Shown here one piece after another: positions 42,652-51,507 of a DNA stretch of 64,000 bases (its first letter is position 1; each line of letters starts with the position of its first letter). The stretch is from CAVYXA01 sp963846775 (GTDB taxonomy: Bacteria; Verrucomicrobiota; Verrucomicrobiia; Chthoniobacterales; UBA10450): the NCBI GenBank assembly GCA_963846775.1, contig CAWJXB010000006.1, positions 1,302,001 to 1,366,000 on the forward strand, written 5' to 3'. A model generated the notes under the pieces. That model was not told the origin of the DNA and searched no databases. It worked only from the letters and a program-made list of their open reading frames with translations. A program made the translations under genes and the position numbers.

Positions 42652-43656
42652 TCATGTATGCGAATCGTCCAAGGCGAGAAAAACGAAGCAAGTCGCTACC
42701 TCCTCGGGTTCACCGGCGCGACCGAGCGGCGTGCCAGAACCAAACGTCGCCACCTCTTTTCCCGGAAACGTCGAAGGAATCAGCGGCGTCCAGATCGGAC
42801 CAGGCGCGACCGCATTGACACGAATCTTCTTTTCCGCCAGCGCCTTCGATAGCGATCGAGTGAAGGCGACGATTGCTCCTTTGCTCGCGGAATAGTCAAG
42901 CAGTTCGGGGCTGCCCTGGTAAGCTGTGACCGACGCGGTATTGATGATCACGCCGCCTTTCCGGAAGTGCGGCATCACGGCCTTCGTAAGAAAAAACATT
43001 GCGAAAATATTGGTGCGGAATGTCGTTTCGAGCTGCTTCTGCGTGATCTTCGTGATGCTCTCCTGCGGATGTTGCTCGGGGGCATTGTTCACGAGAATGT
43101 CTATCTTCCCAAGCTCGCGCGCGGTTCGCTTCACCGCGCTCTGACAAAACTTCTCCCGGCCAACATCGCCGGCAATAAGGAGACACTTGCGTCCTTCACC
43201 TTCCATCAACCGCTTGGTCTCCCTCGCGTCTCTGTGCTCATTGAAATAAACGATGGCAACGTCTGCGCCTTCTTTTGCGAACAAGACCGCGACCGCGCGA
43301 CCGATTCCGCTGTCGCCGCCGGTGATGAGCGCGACTTTGTCGCGCAACTTTCCGCAGCCGACATAATCGCGGGCGCCGGATCTCGGTTGCGGCCGCATTT
43401 TGTATTCGCGGCCGGGCTGCCGTTTTTGATGCTGTCGCGGACGAAGTTTTCTTTCCTTCGGCGTGGTGAGAATATTCGATTCTGAATCGATTCTCAGATG
43501 TTTTTCTCCGTCGCGGTGGATCGCGCCTAAGAAATCTTCACTTTTTCGAAAAAAATCGCTTTCCACGGTTGACGCTGGTTTTCCAATGGTTACGTTGTTA
43601 ACCCGCCTGAAGCGGGGCTCCCGTAGTCGCGAGACGAAAAGAGTTGGTTCTTGCAT
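42652..43656 (-). CDS. Glucose/ribitol-dehydrogenase-like SDR, frameshifted at its C-terminus
   Basis: An SDR related to YhdG/Gsp39-type oxidoreductases with an N-terminal extension. The typical prelude RQHQKRQPGREYKMRPQP leads to the Rossmann motif VALITGGDSGIGRAVAV, then LVNNAPEQHP, and YSASKGAIVAF with the catalytic Tyr and Lys. The frame stops at 42652 after FLALDDSHT. One frame over, the expected ending YMTGQVLHPNGG continues and closes with TAG at 42605-42607. A single base appears to be missing at about 42660. The start is unclear: ATG 43656 is used, and ATG 43398 directly before the core is possible. It lies next to the rRNA operon, divergently. Confidence 0.82.
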   Translation of the reverse strand: MQEPTLFVSRLREPRFRRVNNVTIGKPASTVESDFFRKSEDFLGAIHRDGEKHLRIDSESNILTTPKERKLRPRQHQKRQPGREYKMRPQPRSGARDYVGCGKLRDKVALITGGDSGIGRAVAVLFAKEGADVAIVYFNEHRDARETKRLMEGEGRKCLLIAGDVGREKFCQSAVKRTARELGKIDILVNNAPEQHPQESITKITQKQLETTFRTNIFAMFFLTKAVMPHFRKGGVIINTASVTAYQGSPELLDYSASKGAIVAFTRSLSKALAEKKIRVNAVAPGPIWTPLIPSTFPGKEVATFGSGTPLGRAGEPEEVATCFVFLALDDSHT

Positions 43657-43769
43657 ATTTTGGGACTGCAAATTGCAACTCAATTTTGTCCCGGCATGAT
43701 GATCGGAAACGAGAATTATCGTCGGCGCCAGATTGAGTTTTTTTGTCGCCCGAAATGTGTTCGCACCGC

Positions 43770-43784
43770 TGGTTCTTTGAAATC
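43770..43784 (+). promoter_or_regulatory. boxA-like antitermination signal of the rRNA leader
   Basis: TGGTTCTTTGAAATC strongly resembles boxA sequences (TGCTCTTTAACA, or TGTTCTTTGAAAAC in many bacteria) that recruit NusB/S10 to rRNA transcripts. It lies about 130 bp before the 23S gene. A similar GGTTCTTTTGAAATT occurs near 47160, before 5S. Confidence 0.55.
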
Positions 43785-43837
43785 TACATACAGGGTAGTA
43801 AGAAAGTACAACTTTAAGAGCTGAGTCTGAAATCAAG

Positions 43838-43912
43838 CATCGTTGCAAGACGATGAGAGAGTTTCAGTTATCAAAGAATCTCGGTCCGGCTGCATGTCGG
43901 ACTGAACAGATT
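43838..43912 (+). other. rRNA leader with two stem-loops
   Basis: Contains CATCGT-TGCAAG-ACGATG and GTCCG-GCTGCATGT-CGGAC just before the mature 23S start. These are probably parts of precursor processing structures. Confidence 0.4.
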
Positions 43913-43955
43913 GATCAAGCTACAAAGAGCGCATCATGGATGCCTTGGTGCCAAT

Positions 43956-43987
<32 letters not shown>

Positions 43988-44519
43988 TCACGGAGAGCGG
44001 CAAACACGCTTTGACCCGTGAATTTCCGAATGGGGTAACCTGAGCGGAGTAATATCCGTTCGAGTTTCTGTGAATCCATAGCAGGAACATCGCGACACCC
44101 GGTGAAGTGAAACATCTCAGTAACCGGAGGAACAGAAATCGAAAGAGATTCCGTCAGTAGTGGCGAGCGAAAGCGGAACAGGCTAAACCGGTCGATTTAT
44201 CGATCGGGGTTGTAGGAGCCCGACGTGGTAGTGTAAAGGTTAGGTGAAGCTTCTGGAAAGCTGCGCCAAAGAGGGTGAAAGGCCCGTAACCGAAAACCGG
44301 AGCACGCCTAGGGATTTCCTGAGTAATACGATGCACGTGAAACTTCGTATGAATCTGCGCCGACCACGGCGTAAGCCTAAATACTCATTGGCGACCGATA
44401 GTGAACCAGTACCGCGAGGGAAAGGTGAAAAGAACCGCTGTGAGCGGAGTGAAATAGTACCTGAAATGATGTGCTTACAAGGTGTGGAAGCCGGGTCTTC
44501 TCTGCTGGCGCAGAGAGGC

Positions 44520-44601
44520 TGGTTGAAGCGTTAAAGAGTTGAAGCGTTGAAGCGGATTCTGCCGATTTAACGTTTTAACCGTTCAACGATTCAACGTCAG
44601 G
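44520..44601 (+). repeat. Repeat-like insertion in the 23S H25 region
   Basis: About 80 nt of GTTGAAGCG/GTTAAAG words followed by complementary TTTAACG/GTTCAACG words, forming a long imperfect hairpin. It sits in the variable helix 25 region, between CCGGGTCTTCTCTGC and GGCCATCAGAGATGGCCCGG. In E. coli this helix is about 25-30 nt. Confidence 0.65.
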
Positions 44602-45747
44602 CCATCAGAGATGGCCCGGTGACCGCGTGCCTTTTGCTTAATGAGTCTGCGAGTTACTGTCAGTGGCGAGCCTAAGGCGTTCTGCGCTGGAGGCGAAGCG
44701 AAAGCGAGTCCGAAATGGGCGTTCTTAGTCGCTGGTAGTAGACCCGAAGCGGAGGTGATCTACCCATGAGCAGGATGAAAGTTGCTTAACCGCAACTGAA
44801 GGTCCGAACCGGTGAAAGTTGAAAATTTCTCGGATGACTTGTGGGTAGGAGCGAAAGACTAATCAAACCCCGTGATAGCTGGTTCTCCCCGAAATAGCTT
44901 GAGGGCTAGCCTCGTGTGCTGACCTGCGGAGGTAGAGCACTGGATGAACTAGGGTCCATACCAGGATACCGAACTCAATCAAACTCCGAATACCGCAGGG
45001 TGTAACACGGGAGTCAGTGCGTGAGGGATAAGCTTCACGCGCGAGAGGCAAACATGCCAGACCAGCAGCTAAGGTGCCCAAATACCGTTCAGTGGAAAGG
45101 ATGTGAGGTTGCTTAGACAGTGAGGATGTTGGCTTAGAGGCAGCCATCATTTAAACAGTGCGTAATAGCTGACTCATCGAGCGATCTCGCGCCGATAATG
45201 ATTGGCGATAAGCGGTATACCGAAGCTCTGGAAGACGTTTCGTTTCGACGAGACGGATTGGTAGGGGAGCGTTCTGATTGCATTGAAGCACAAGGGGAAC
45301 CGAGTGTGGAGCGTTCAGAAGTGAGGATGCAGACATGAGTAGCGATAAGACAGGTTAAATTCCTGTCCGCCGTAAACCCAAGGTTTCCTGGGGAAGGTTC
45401 GTCCTCCCAGGGTTAGTCGGGACCTAAGTCGAGGCCGAAGGGCGTAGACGATGGAGAGCAGGTTCAATATTCCTGCACCGGCTGTGGTTAAGCTCGGAAG
45501 TGACGTTTCTGTAGAGATGGGCCGCCGATTGAAAGTGGCGGTCTGCCCGCAAGGGCAAGGACGTAGAGGCCTCGGCTGAAGCGGATCCATTAAAACAGGA
45601 GCCAAGAAAAACTTCCGCGTGTTCCCACGGTTGCCCGTACCGGAATCCGACACAGGTGGGTGGGCATAATTGTGCCAAGGCGCGTGAGTGAAACCTCGTT
45701 AAGGAACTCGGCAATCTAGCCCCGTAACTTCGGAAGAAGGGGTGCCC

Positions 45748-45883
45748 CCTCCTTTTTGCCGCCGGCAAAAAGGAGGAAACTCGAAGCAGGAATGTCCAAG
45801 CTCGAAACAGAACGGCGAAGCCGCCAGAATGTTTCGGATTTCGAAATTCGGATTTCTTTTCTGCTGGAAGCAGAAAGGAGGGG
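45748..45883 (+). repeat. Insertion with dispersed repeat in the 23S H63 region
   Basis: It begins with a perfect 13-bp hairpin, CCTCCTTTTTGCC-GCC followed by its complement (45748-45776). Next comes a stretch containing GTTTCGGATTTCGAAATTCG (45831-45850), nearly identical in reverse complement to the intergenic repeat at 53650-53679. It ends with TTTCTGC-TGGAA-GCAGAAA. CCCCCTCC/GGAGGGGG closes the insertion as an extended helix 63. Confidence 0.7.
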
Positions 45884-46037
45884 GTCGCAGTGAAATGGGT
45901 CAACCGACTGTTTAACAAAAACACAGCACTCTGCCAAGTCGTGAAGACGACGTATAGGGTGTGACACGTGACCAATGCGGAAAGATTATGGTAAGACGTC
46001 AGCCCCGCGCAAGCGGGGCGAAGCGTTGAACCGAAGT

Positions 46038-46117
<80 letters not shown>

Positions 46118-46626
46118 GTGTAACGAGTTGACCGCTGTCTCAACGAGGAGCTCAGCGAAGTTGTAGTGGCGGTGAAGATGCCGCCTACCCGCAGTAGGAC
46201 GGAAAGACCCTATGCACCTTTACTACACGCTGTTACTGTTGTTTCGGTTTCGATGCTTAGCGTAAGTGGAAGGCTTTGAAGCGGCCCTTTTGGGGGTCGC
46301 CGAGCCAACAATGAAACACCACCCTTCGGGTACTGGAATAACTAACCTTTGCCCGCTCATCCGGGAAAGGGACACTGGCAGCCGGCTAGTTTTACTGGGG
46401 CGGTATCCTCCCAAAGAGTAACGGAGGAGTACGAAGGTTGGCTCAACCTGGTTGGCAATCAGGTGACGAGTATATGGATATAAGCCAGCTTAACTGTGAG
46501 ACACACACGTCGAGCAGGTACGAAAGTAGGTCCAAGTGATCCGGTGGTTGAATGTGGAATTGCCATCGCTCAACGGACAAAAGGTACGCTAGGGATAACA
46601 GGCTGATCCTGCCCAAGAGCTCATAT

Positions 46627-46693
<67 letters not shown>

Positions 46694-46708
46694 CCGGCTG
46701 TTCGCCGG

Positions 46709-46742
<34 letters not shown>

Positions 46743-46883
46743 CGAGACAGTTCGGTCCTTATCCACTGTGGGCGCAGGAGATTTGAGGGGTTCAGACCTT
46801 AGTACGAGAGGACCGGGTCTGACGAACCGCTGGTGTTCCAGTTGTCGTGTCAACGGCAGTGCTGGGTAGCTATGTTCGGAAAG

Positions 46884-46914
<31 letters not shown>

Positions 46915-47032
46915 CTATCCCAAGATGAGATCTCCCTGAAGGGTCGTGGTAGACCACCACGTTGATAGGTCTCCGGTGTAAGTGCAGTAATGTATTCAGC
47001 TGAGAGATACTAATAACCCGTTCGGCTTGATC

Positions 47033-47260
47033 TTTTACTTTTCTGTTAACCCGTTCCGCGCAGGCGGAACGGCCAACAGAAGAGACAAAGGATCTCAAAC
47101 AAAACGAAGCCTCAAAGCTTTGTGCTTTCGCTTCCTGTATGTAGATATCAACGAATCAGCGGGTTCTTTTGAAATTGTAAGATCGTCGTGTGACCAGAGA
47201 TTCGGCCTCGCGCTTGCGTCGCTGCGAAAGCAGCGAAACGGCCCCGTGCGGTTCCGCACT
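47033..47260 (+). other. 23S-5S spacer
   Basis: 228 bp with no tRNA. It contains a strong processing-type stem CCGTTCCGC-GCAG-GCGGAACGG (47051-47072), enclosed by TCTGTT/AACAGA, and a boxA-like GGTTCTTTTGAAATT near 47160. Confidence 0.5.
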
Positions 47261-47374
47261 CTGGTGACAGTAGCGCAGTGGCCCCACCCGTTCCCATTCC
47301 GAACACGGCAGTGAAACGCTGCAGCCCCGATGGTAGTACGGCGATAGGCCGTGCGAGAGTAGGACGTCGCCAGA
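47261..47374 (+). rRNA. rrf: 5S ribosomal RNA
   Basis: About 114 nt. It contains GACAGTAGCGCAGTGGCCCC, CCCATTCCGAACACGGCAGT, GAAACGCTGCAGCCCCGATG and CGAGAGTAGGACGTCGCCAG, the conserved helices and loops of 5S. The ends pair as CTGGTGAC/GTCGCCAG. It is cotranscribed with 23S and followed by an intrinsic terminator. Confidence 0.93.
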
Positions 47375-47380
47375 ACAGAG

Positions 47381-47417
47381 CGCCCAGCATGTCTTGATGT
47401 GCTGGGCGTTTTGTTTT
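47381..47417 (+). terminator. Rho-independent terminator of the rRNA operon
   Basis: CGCCCAGCA (47381-47389) pairs with TGCTGGGCG (47400-47408), followed by TTTTGTTTT. It lies seven bases after 5S. Confidence 0.88.
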
Positions 47418-47520
47418 GGCGTCGCCTACTCGAGCCGAGAACCGAGCCGCGGGAGCGAGCGAGATAGACGGTCAAGCCCGCGAGGGTAGCGGGTGAGCAA
47501 ACGGGAGTTTGCGAATCAAT

Positions 47521-47536
47521 AGGACGTCGCCAGAAC
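47521..47536 (+). repeat. Duplicate of the 5S 3' end
   Basis: AGGACGTCGCCAGAAC repeats exactly the sequence at 47361-47376 (the 3' end of 5S plus a few bases), 160 bp downstream. It is followed by its own terminator, as if the end of an rRNA operon had been copied. Confidence 0.7.
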
Positions 47537-47539
47537 GAA

Positions 47540-47571
47540 AACCCCGCTGGGTTTATCTCAGCGGGGTTTTT
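47540..47571 (+). terminator. Second Rho-independent terminator
   Basis: AACCCCGCTG-GGTTTATCT-CAGCGGGGTT followed by TTT. With the A-run before it, the hairpin can end transcription from both directions. It follows the duplicated 5S tail. Confidence 0.85.
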
Positions 47572-47801
47572 GCTTCCGTCAGTCGTACACCCGCAAAGCA
47601 GTGATCTTCGTACTTTTCCAAATACTCCGCCCGGATTCATCAGACCCTGCAATGGTAGCCGATGAGAGACATTAGAAGGGCTTTTCAGCCCGCATCATTT
47701 CGACTTTGGATGGCCTCAGACTCCGGTAGCCCGTGCGATCGCCGCGGCCGCTTGGCGCAGCTTGGGAAATACGTGCTAAAACCGCTGGTTCGCGTTGCCC
47801 G

Positions 47802-48470
47802 CTAACTCCTAGTCTGCGTTTGGCTTCTTTCTTTCTCGCTATCGCGATTTCCATGTGGTCTTGGTCGAAATCGTGGGCGTGGCTGCCGTCGTTGTGGCGG
47901 CTGGTCAGGAATCTTTAACTCGAACGTGCGGAACAGCGGTGCCAAATCAATGACGCCGTTCGCAGCGGATCTTAATATATTCCCCAGGTTTTCGGCCACC
48001 GAGGCCACTTCAACACGGATGCCGCGCCGGCGTAACTTAGTCGCAAGATAGGCGAAATCGGTGTCGCCGGTTACGAGGATGACGATGTCGGGTTGCATCT
48101 CGGCCGATAGCTCGAGCGCGTCGATCGCCATCAGCACGTCCACGTTCGCCTTGTAACGGCCTTCTTCAGCAGGCGACCCATCCTTGGTTACAACCATGAA
48201 CCCGTTGGAGCGTAACCATTGCACGAACTTGTTTTTTTTGTCGCGCTCCTCCTGCCAGATCGGCATTGCGGGCGGAAGCCCGGCGTAAACCACCATCTCG
48301 ATCAAATCTCGTCCAGTGTTTGGTCCGGCCAGAAACTCGCGCAGCTTCACCCAATCCAGACCACGCCCGGCCGTGCGCACCGAGCTGCCGACATTCGATT
48401 CATCGACCAAGACCAAAAGCCGCCGTTGCGCTAATCGGTCGTTAGTTCCCTTCCGAAACGGCGATTTCAT
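47802..48470 (-). CDS. NYN-domain (LabA/DUF88) protein with basic tail
   Basis: A 222-aa PIN-like nuclease-fold protein of the NYN/LabA group. Acidic metal-binding positions are seen in LLVLVDESNVGSSV, ANVDVLMAIDALEL and VILVTGDTDFAYLATKL, the last being the best family signature. Residues 1-175 form the domain. The last 45 residues are Arg/Pro/Gln-rich (QRRQPRPRFRPRPHG), a likely RNA-binding tail. NYN proteins are thought to be RNases or RNA-processing factors. It converges with the rRNA operon and lies on the same strand as rpoZ, about 90 bp downstream of it. Confidence 0.85.
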   Translation of the reverse strand: MKSPFRKGTNDRLAQRRLLVLVDESNVGSSVRTAGRGLDWVKLREFLAGPNTGRDLIEMVVYAGLPPAMPIWQEERDKKNKFVQWLRSNGFMVVTKDGSPAEEGRYKANVDVLMAIDALELSAEMQPDIVILVTGDTDFAYLATKLRRRGIRVEVASVAENLGNILRSAANGVIDLAPLFRTFELKIPDQPPQRRQPRPRFRPRPHGNRDSEKERSQTQTRS

Positions 48471-48561
48471 GAGCGCACAAAGTAGACGAGAATCAGAATA
48501 AACAAAGGCCGTCTGACGGTCGAGATCTGACCGCTGATTTCTGACTACCGACTTATGTCAG

Positions 48562-48843
48562 TTAGGCCGCTCTTTTCTTCGCCTTCTTCTCGACAATGAT
48601 TGCGGGAAACTCCACCACCTTCGCAGCTCCATCTTTCCCGTTCTGACCCAGGGTCGATTCAAAGATCAATTTTCCCGCAGCGATCTCGGACAGCGCGATG
48701 TCGGCGTGACCAAGGCCAGGGACAAACTCCACCAGTGGCCGATGCCCCAGGCAAAGCTGTCGAACACGTCGAGAAACCATGTTCACCAGGATTTGCTGAT
48801 TAGGAATAACGTCGGATGCGGCTTGAACGAGGTTTGGTTTCAT
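48562..48843 (-). CDS. rpoZ: RNA polymerase omega subunit-like protein
   Basis: A 93-aa omega-like protein. The core reads QQILVNMVSRRVRQLCLG, then RPLVEFV and DIALSEIAAGKLIFES, corresponding to the conserved omega helices that latch the beta-prime C-terminus. The C-terminus is Lys/Ala-rich. ATG 48843 is chosen because the conserved part begins soon after it; an open frame extends about 90 codons upstream without resemblance to anything. gmk, a frequent neighbour, is absent. A 7-bp inverted repeat CCGAACC/GGTTCGG (48886-48919) lies upstream and may form a leader hairpin. Confidence 0.8.
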   Translation of the reverse strand: MKPNLVQAASDVIPNQQILVNMVSRRVRQLCLGHRPLVEFVPGLGHADIALSEIAAGKLIFESTLGQNGKDGAAKVVEFPAIIVEKKAKKRAA

Positions 48844-49202
48844 AACTTCAGGTATGGTCGGAATCACGCTGACGAAGATTAAATTCCGAACCGGAGTGGG
48901 AACCCTGGTCGCGGTTCGGGAAATCGCAGCCGAGAAACTTGCCGACAGTATCGTCCATAATTGCCAGAACACAATTGGCAAACAGGGACGGCGATCGCTC
49001 CGATCTTTAAAAGCAATATGACGATCGGCCCGCGGCCGGATAGCGTCTGAAGCGAGCGCGGTGAACTTCGGTCCCAGGCGTCCTCGTTGCAGCTGCCTAT
49101 CGGACTGCACCGAAATCAAAGTTCAAGACCGCGCGTGATGCGGTGAAATTTTCGCTCGGTTCAAGAAATGGTTCAAGAAATGCACGTCACGAAGCTGATC
49201 AT
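48844..49202. other. Spacer upstream of rpoZ
   Basis: 359 bp without a convincing gene. It holds the rpoZ promoter region and the CCGAACC/GGTTCGG inverted repeat. The right part ends at the NAD(P)HX-repair gene's stop. Confidence 0.45.
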
Positions 49203-50687
49203 CTATTGCGCTTGCAGGTCGTTGAAGGCGGCGCCGAGGTGATTGAGGACATCGCTGGCGAGGAGGGATTGTTCGCTGGATTGGCCACTGAAGACGGCGA
49301 GTTCGGCGGCGCGGCCGCAAGCCCAGGCACCGACACGGGCGGCGTCGTAAAGGGATAAATTCTGGCCGACGAGGCCGGCACAGACGCCGGTCAGGACGTC
49401 GCCCATGCCTCCAGAGGCCATGCCGGGATTTCCGGTGGCGTTGTAACTCAGTGGATGGTCGCGCTCGGCTACGATGGTGCGGCTTCCTTTGTATAACAGC
49501 GTGACCGGGAATTGTTCGCAGAAATTCCTGGCAATGCCGGCCCGGGACATTCGGCCGGGGTCAAGCAGCCGTTTCATTTCGCCGGGATGCGGCGTGAGGA
49601 GGCGACGGCCGCGACATTGTTTCAGAATGCCGACGTTGCTGGCGAGAATATTTAAGCCGTCAGCATCGACAATCATTGGTCGTTCATCGCGCTCGATCAG
49701 CTTTAAGAGGTCGGTGCTGTGTGATTGGCCCAACCCCGGTCCGAGGGCCCAGATTTCGACGTCGCTGTCGTCGAGCAACGCTCGATAGAAACGAATCGGC
49801 TTGACCATTGCTTCCTGAGGAGCAGCGGCCGCGACGACAGAGTAAATATCTTCCGGAACAAAGACTTCGACCAAGCCCGCGCCCGCGCGCAGCGCGCCGG
49901 TGGTCGTCATGAGCGCAGCGCCGACAAATCCTTTCGAGCCCGCGACAACGCCGATGCGGTGAAACTGGTTCTTGTAAGCGCTGTATTTTCGCTTCGGCAG
50001 AAGTGCTCGGAGCGATTCGGCGCTGGCAACAACTTCGCTTCGCGCATTCTCGGGCGGCGCGAGATCGGGAAGTGGAACAATTTCCAGGCGACCGACGAGA
50101 TCGAGCGCGGCATCTTCGATCAAACCATGTTTGGCAAAAGCGATGGTCACCGTGCAGTCGGCCATAACGCAATCGGGATCGGCTTCTCCCGAATCGCTCT
50201 CGAGTCCAGTCGGAAGATCGACCGCGAAAACAAACGCACCTTGCTCATGACGGAGCCGATTAATCTCAATCGCGCAGACTCGGATCGGTTCGCGCAGTAA
50301 ACGATTCGCGCCCAAGCCAAGCAAGCCGTCCAAGACAATCGTCGGCGATGATTCAAGATGAGGCCTGCGGGAGACTTCTGGCGTTTCCCGCAGCGCTTGC
50401 AGCTTTTTGCGCATTAGCTCGCTGCCATCGCTCTCCGCGAACGCGAGCCGAATGTCGATCTTCCAGCCGGCGCGCTTCAAACGCTCGGCCGCGACGAGCG
50501 CATCCCCTCCGTTATTGCCTTTTCCGGCAAACACAATGCATGTTCCCGGTTTTCGAAAAAACTTGACGACCGCGCGGGCCACGCCCGTCCCAGCTTGATC
50601 CATTAGCGCTTCCACTTCGACGCCACGGGCGAATGCCGCCTGTTCGGCCTCGCGCATTTGCGCCGCGCTCAGGATCGGTGAGTCCAC
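49203..50687 (-). CDS. nnr: Bifunctional NAD(P)H-hydrate epimerase / ADP-dependent dehydratase
   Basis: Repairs hydrated NAD(P)H. The N-terminal YjeF_N epimerase domain (about 1-210) contains IVFAGKGNNGGDALVAAERL and later VFAVDLPTGLESDSGE. The C-terminal ribokinase-like dehydratase (about 225-494) has VVAGSKGFVGAALMTTTGALRAG, RPMIVDADGLNIL, LLTPHPGEMKRLL and GMASGGMGDVLTGVCAGLV. At 494 aa it matches the fused bacterial enzyme. Translation starts at GTG 50687 directly after the TGA of the amidase gene, with GGAGG in the end of that gene as ribosome-binding site, so it is translationally coupled. Cytoplasmic. Confidence 0.94.
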   Translation of the reverse strand: MDSPILSAAQMREAEQAAFARGVEVEALMDQAGTGVARAVVKFFRKPGTCIVFAGKGNNGGDALVAAERLKRAGWKIDIRLAFAESDGSELMRKKLQALRETPEVSRRPHLESSPTIVLDGLLGLGANRLLREPIRVCAIEINRLRHEQGAFVFAVDLPTGLESDSGEADPDCVMADCTVTIAFAKHGLIEDAALDLVGRLEIVPLPDLAPPENARSEVVASAESLRALLPKRKYSAYKNQFHRIGVVAGSKGFVGAALMTTTGALRAGAGLVEVFVPEDIYSVVAAAAPQEAMVKPIRFYRALLDDSDVEIWALGPGLGQSHSTDLLKLIERDERPMIVDADGLNILASNVGILKQCRGRRLLTPHPGEMKRLLDPGRMSRAGIARNFCEQFPVTLLYKGSRTIVAERDHPLSYNATGNPGMASGGMGDVLTGVCAGLVGQNLSLYDAARVGAWACGRAAELAVFSGQSSEQSLLASDVLNHLGAAFNDLQAQ

Positions 50688-51506
50688 TCAATCCTCCGCT
50701 CGCACTACCTGTTTTTTCCTGTGAATCGCCGCCGTTTTTTTGTTCCTGGAAATTTTCCGCTTTCGATGTCGGCGATGACCGGAAATATCGGGATCGCGCG
50801 CATGCGTTTGATCGATGTAAGGCTGGAGCGGGACGGCGTCCGCGCTGGCGACGGTCGATCCTGTTTGGCTCGTCACGAGCGAGCGCGAACTAATTCCATG
50901 TGCGATTTGTTCGGCCAACATCTGACGATATTTCGCACTTTGCGCGTATTGCGCTTCGGTCGGGTTCGTAAGAAATCCACATTCGACGAGAACAGCCGGC
51001 ACACCGGTGCGGCGCAAAACGTAATAGCCACGCCGGCGAACCCCCCGATTCGACGAAGGAGCGGCGCGCGAAACGTAATAATGTATCGCCGAGGCGAGCG
51101 GCAAGCTTTGTTGGCTATAAAAATATGTTTCGATCCCGTTGGCGCCGCTGCGGCGGGCGGAATTGAAATGGATGCAGACGAACAGGGCGTTGCGATAGGC
51201 ATTGGCAATCGCCACGCGCGTCGGCAGCGGCACGAAGACATCGGCGTCGCGCGTCATCACTGTGCGATAGCCGTCGGCGTTGAGGACAGCCTGGAGCCGT
51301 TTGGCCACATCAAGTGTCATGGTTTTTTCCGCCACGCGCTGGCCGGGAATGCCACCGCGATCATGACCGCCATGGCCGGCATCGATGACAACGATGGTTG
51401 GAGATCTGTTGGCTTCTCTGTTCGGAGGCGTTCGAGCGAATGCGACGGTCGCCAGCGAACAACACGCAACGACAAAACCAGCTCCGGGACGGCGAACGAA
51501 CCGCAT
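50688..51506 (-). CDS. Exported N-acetylmuramoyl-L-alanine amidase (Amidase_3)
   Basis: A 272-aa peptidoglycan amidase. A signal peptide (about 1-25, GFVVACCSLATVAFA) precedes the catalytic domain: IVVIDAGHGGHDRGG (first zinc His), EKTMTLDVAKRLQAVL (Glu), ALFVCIHFNSARRSGANG (second His) and VPAVLVECGFLTNPTEA (catalytic Glu). The C-terminus is a Lys/Arg-rich tail. ATG 51506 has AGGATTGAG just upstream, and longer starts would overlap the upstream gene. It belongs to a tight minus-strand group with the secreted protein (1-bp gap) and the NAD(P)HX-repair gene (0-bp gap). It is the second Amidase_3 in the window and, unlike the one at 3348, compact. Confidence 0.92.
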   Translation of the reverse strand: MRFVRRPGAGFVVACCSLATVAFARTPPNREANRSPTIVVIDAGHGGHDRGGIPGQRVAEKTMTLDVAKRLQAVLNADGYRTVMTRDADVFVPLPTRVAIANAYRNALFVCIHFNSARRSGANGIETYFYSQQSLPLASAIHYYVSRAAPSSNRGVRRRGYYVLRRTGVPAVLVECGFLTNPTEAQYAQSAKYRQMLAEQIAHGISSRSLVTSQTGSTVASADAVPLQPYIDQTHARDPDISGHRRHRKRKISRNKKTAAIHRKKQVVRAED

Positions 51507-51507
51507 C

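Noticed and set aside
47095..47652. Open frame of 185 codons on the minus strand across 5S and terminators
   Set aside because: It covers the 5S gene and two terminator hairpins; the translation reflects RNA structure, not a protein.
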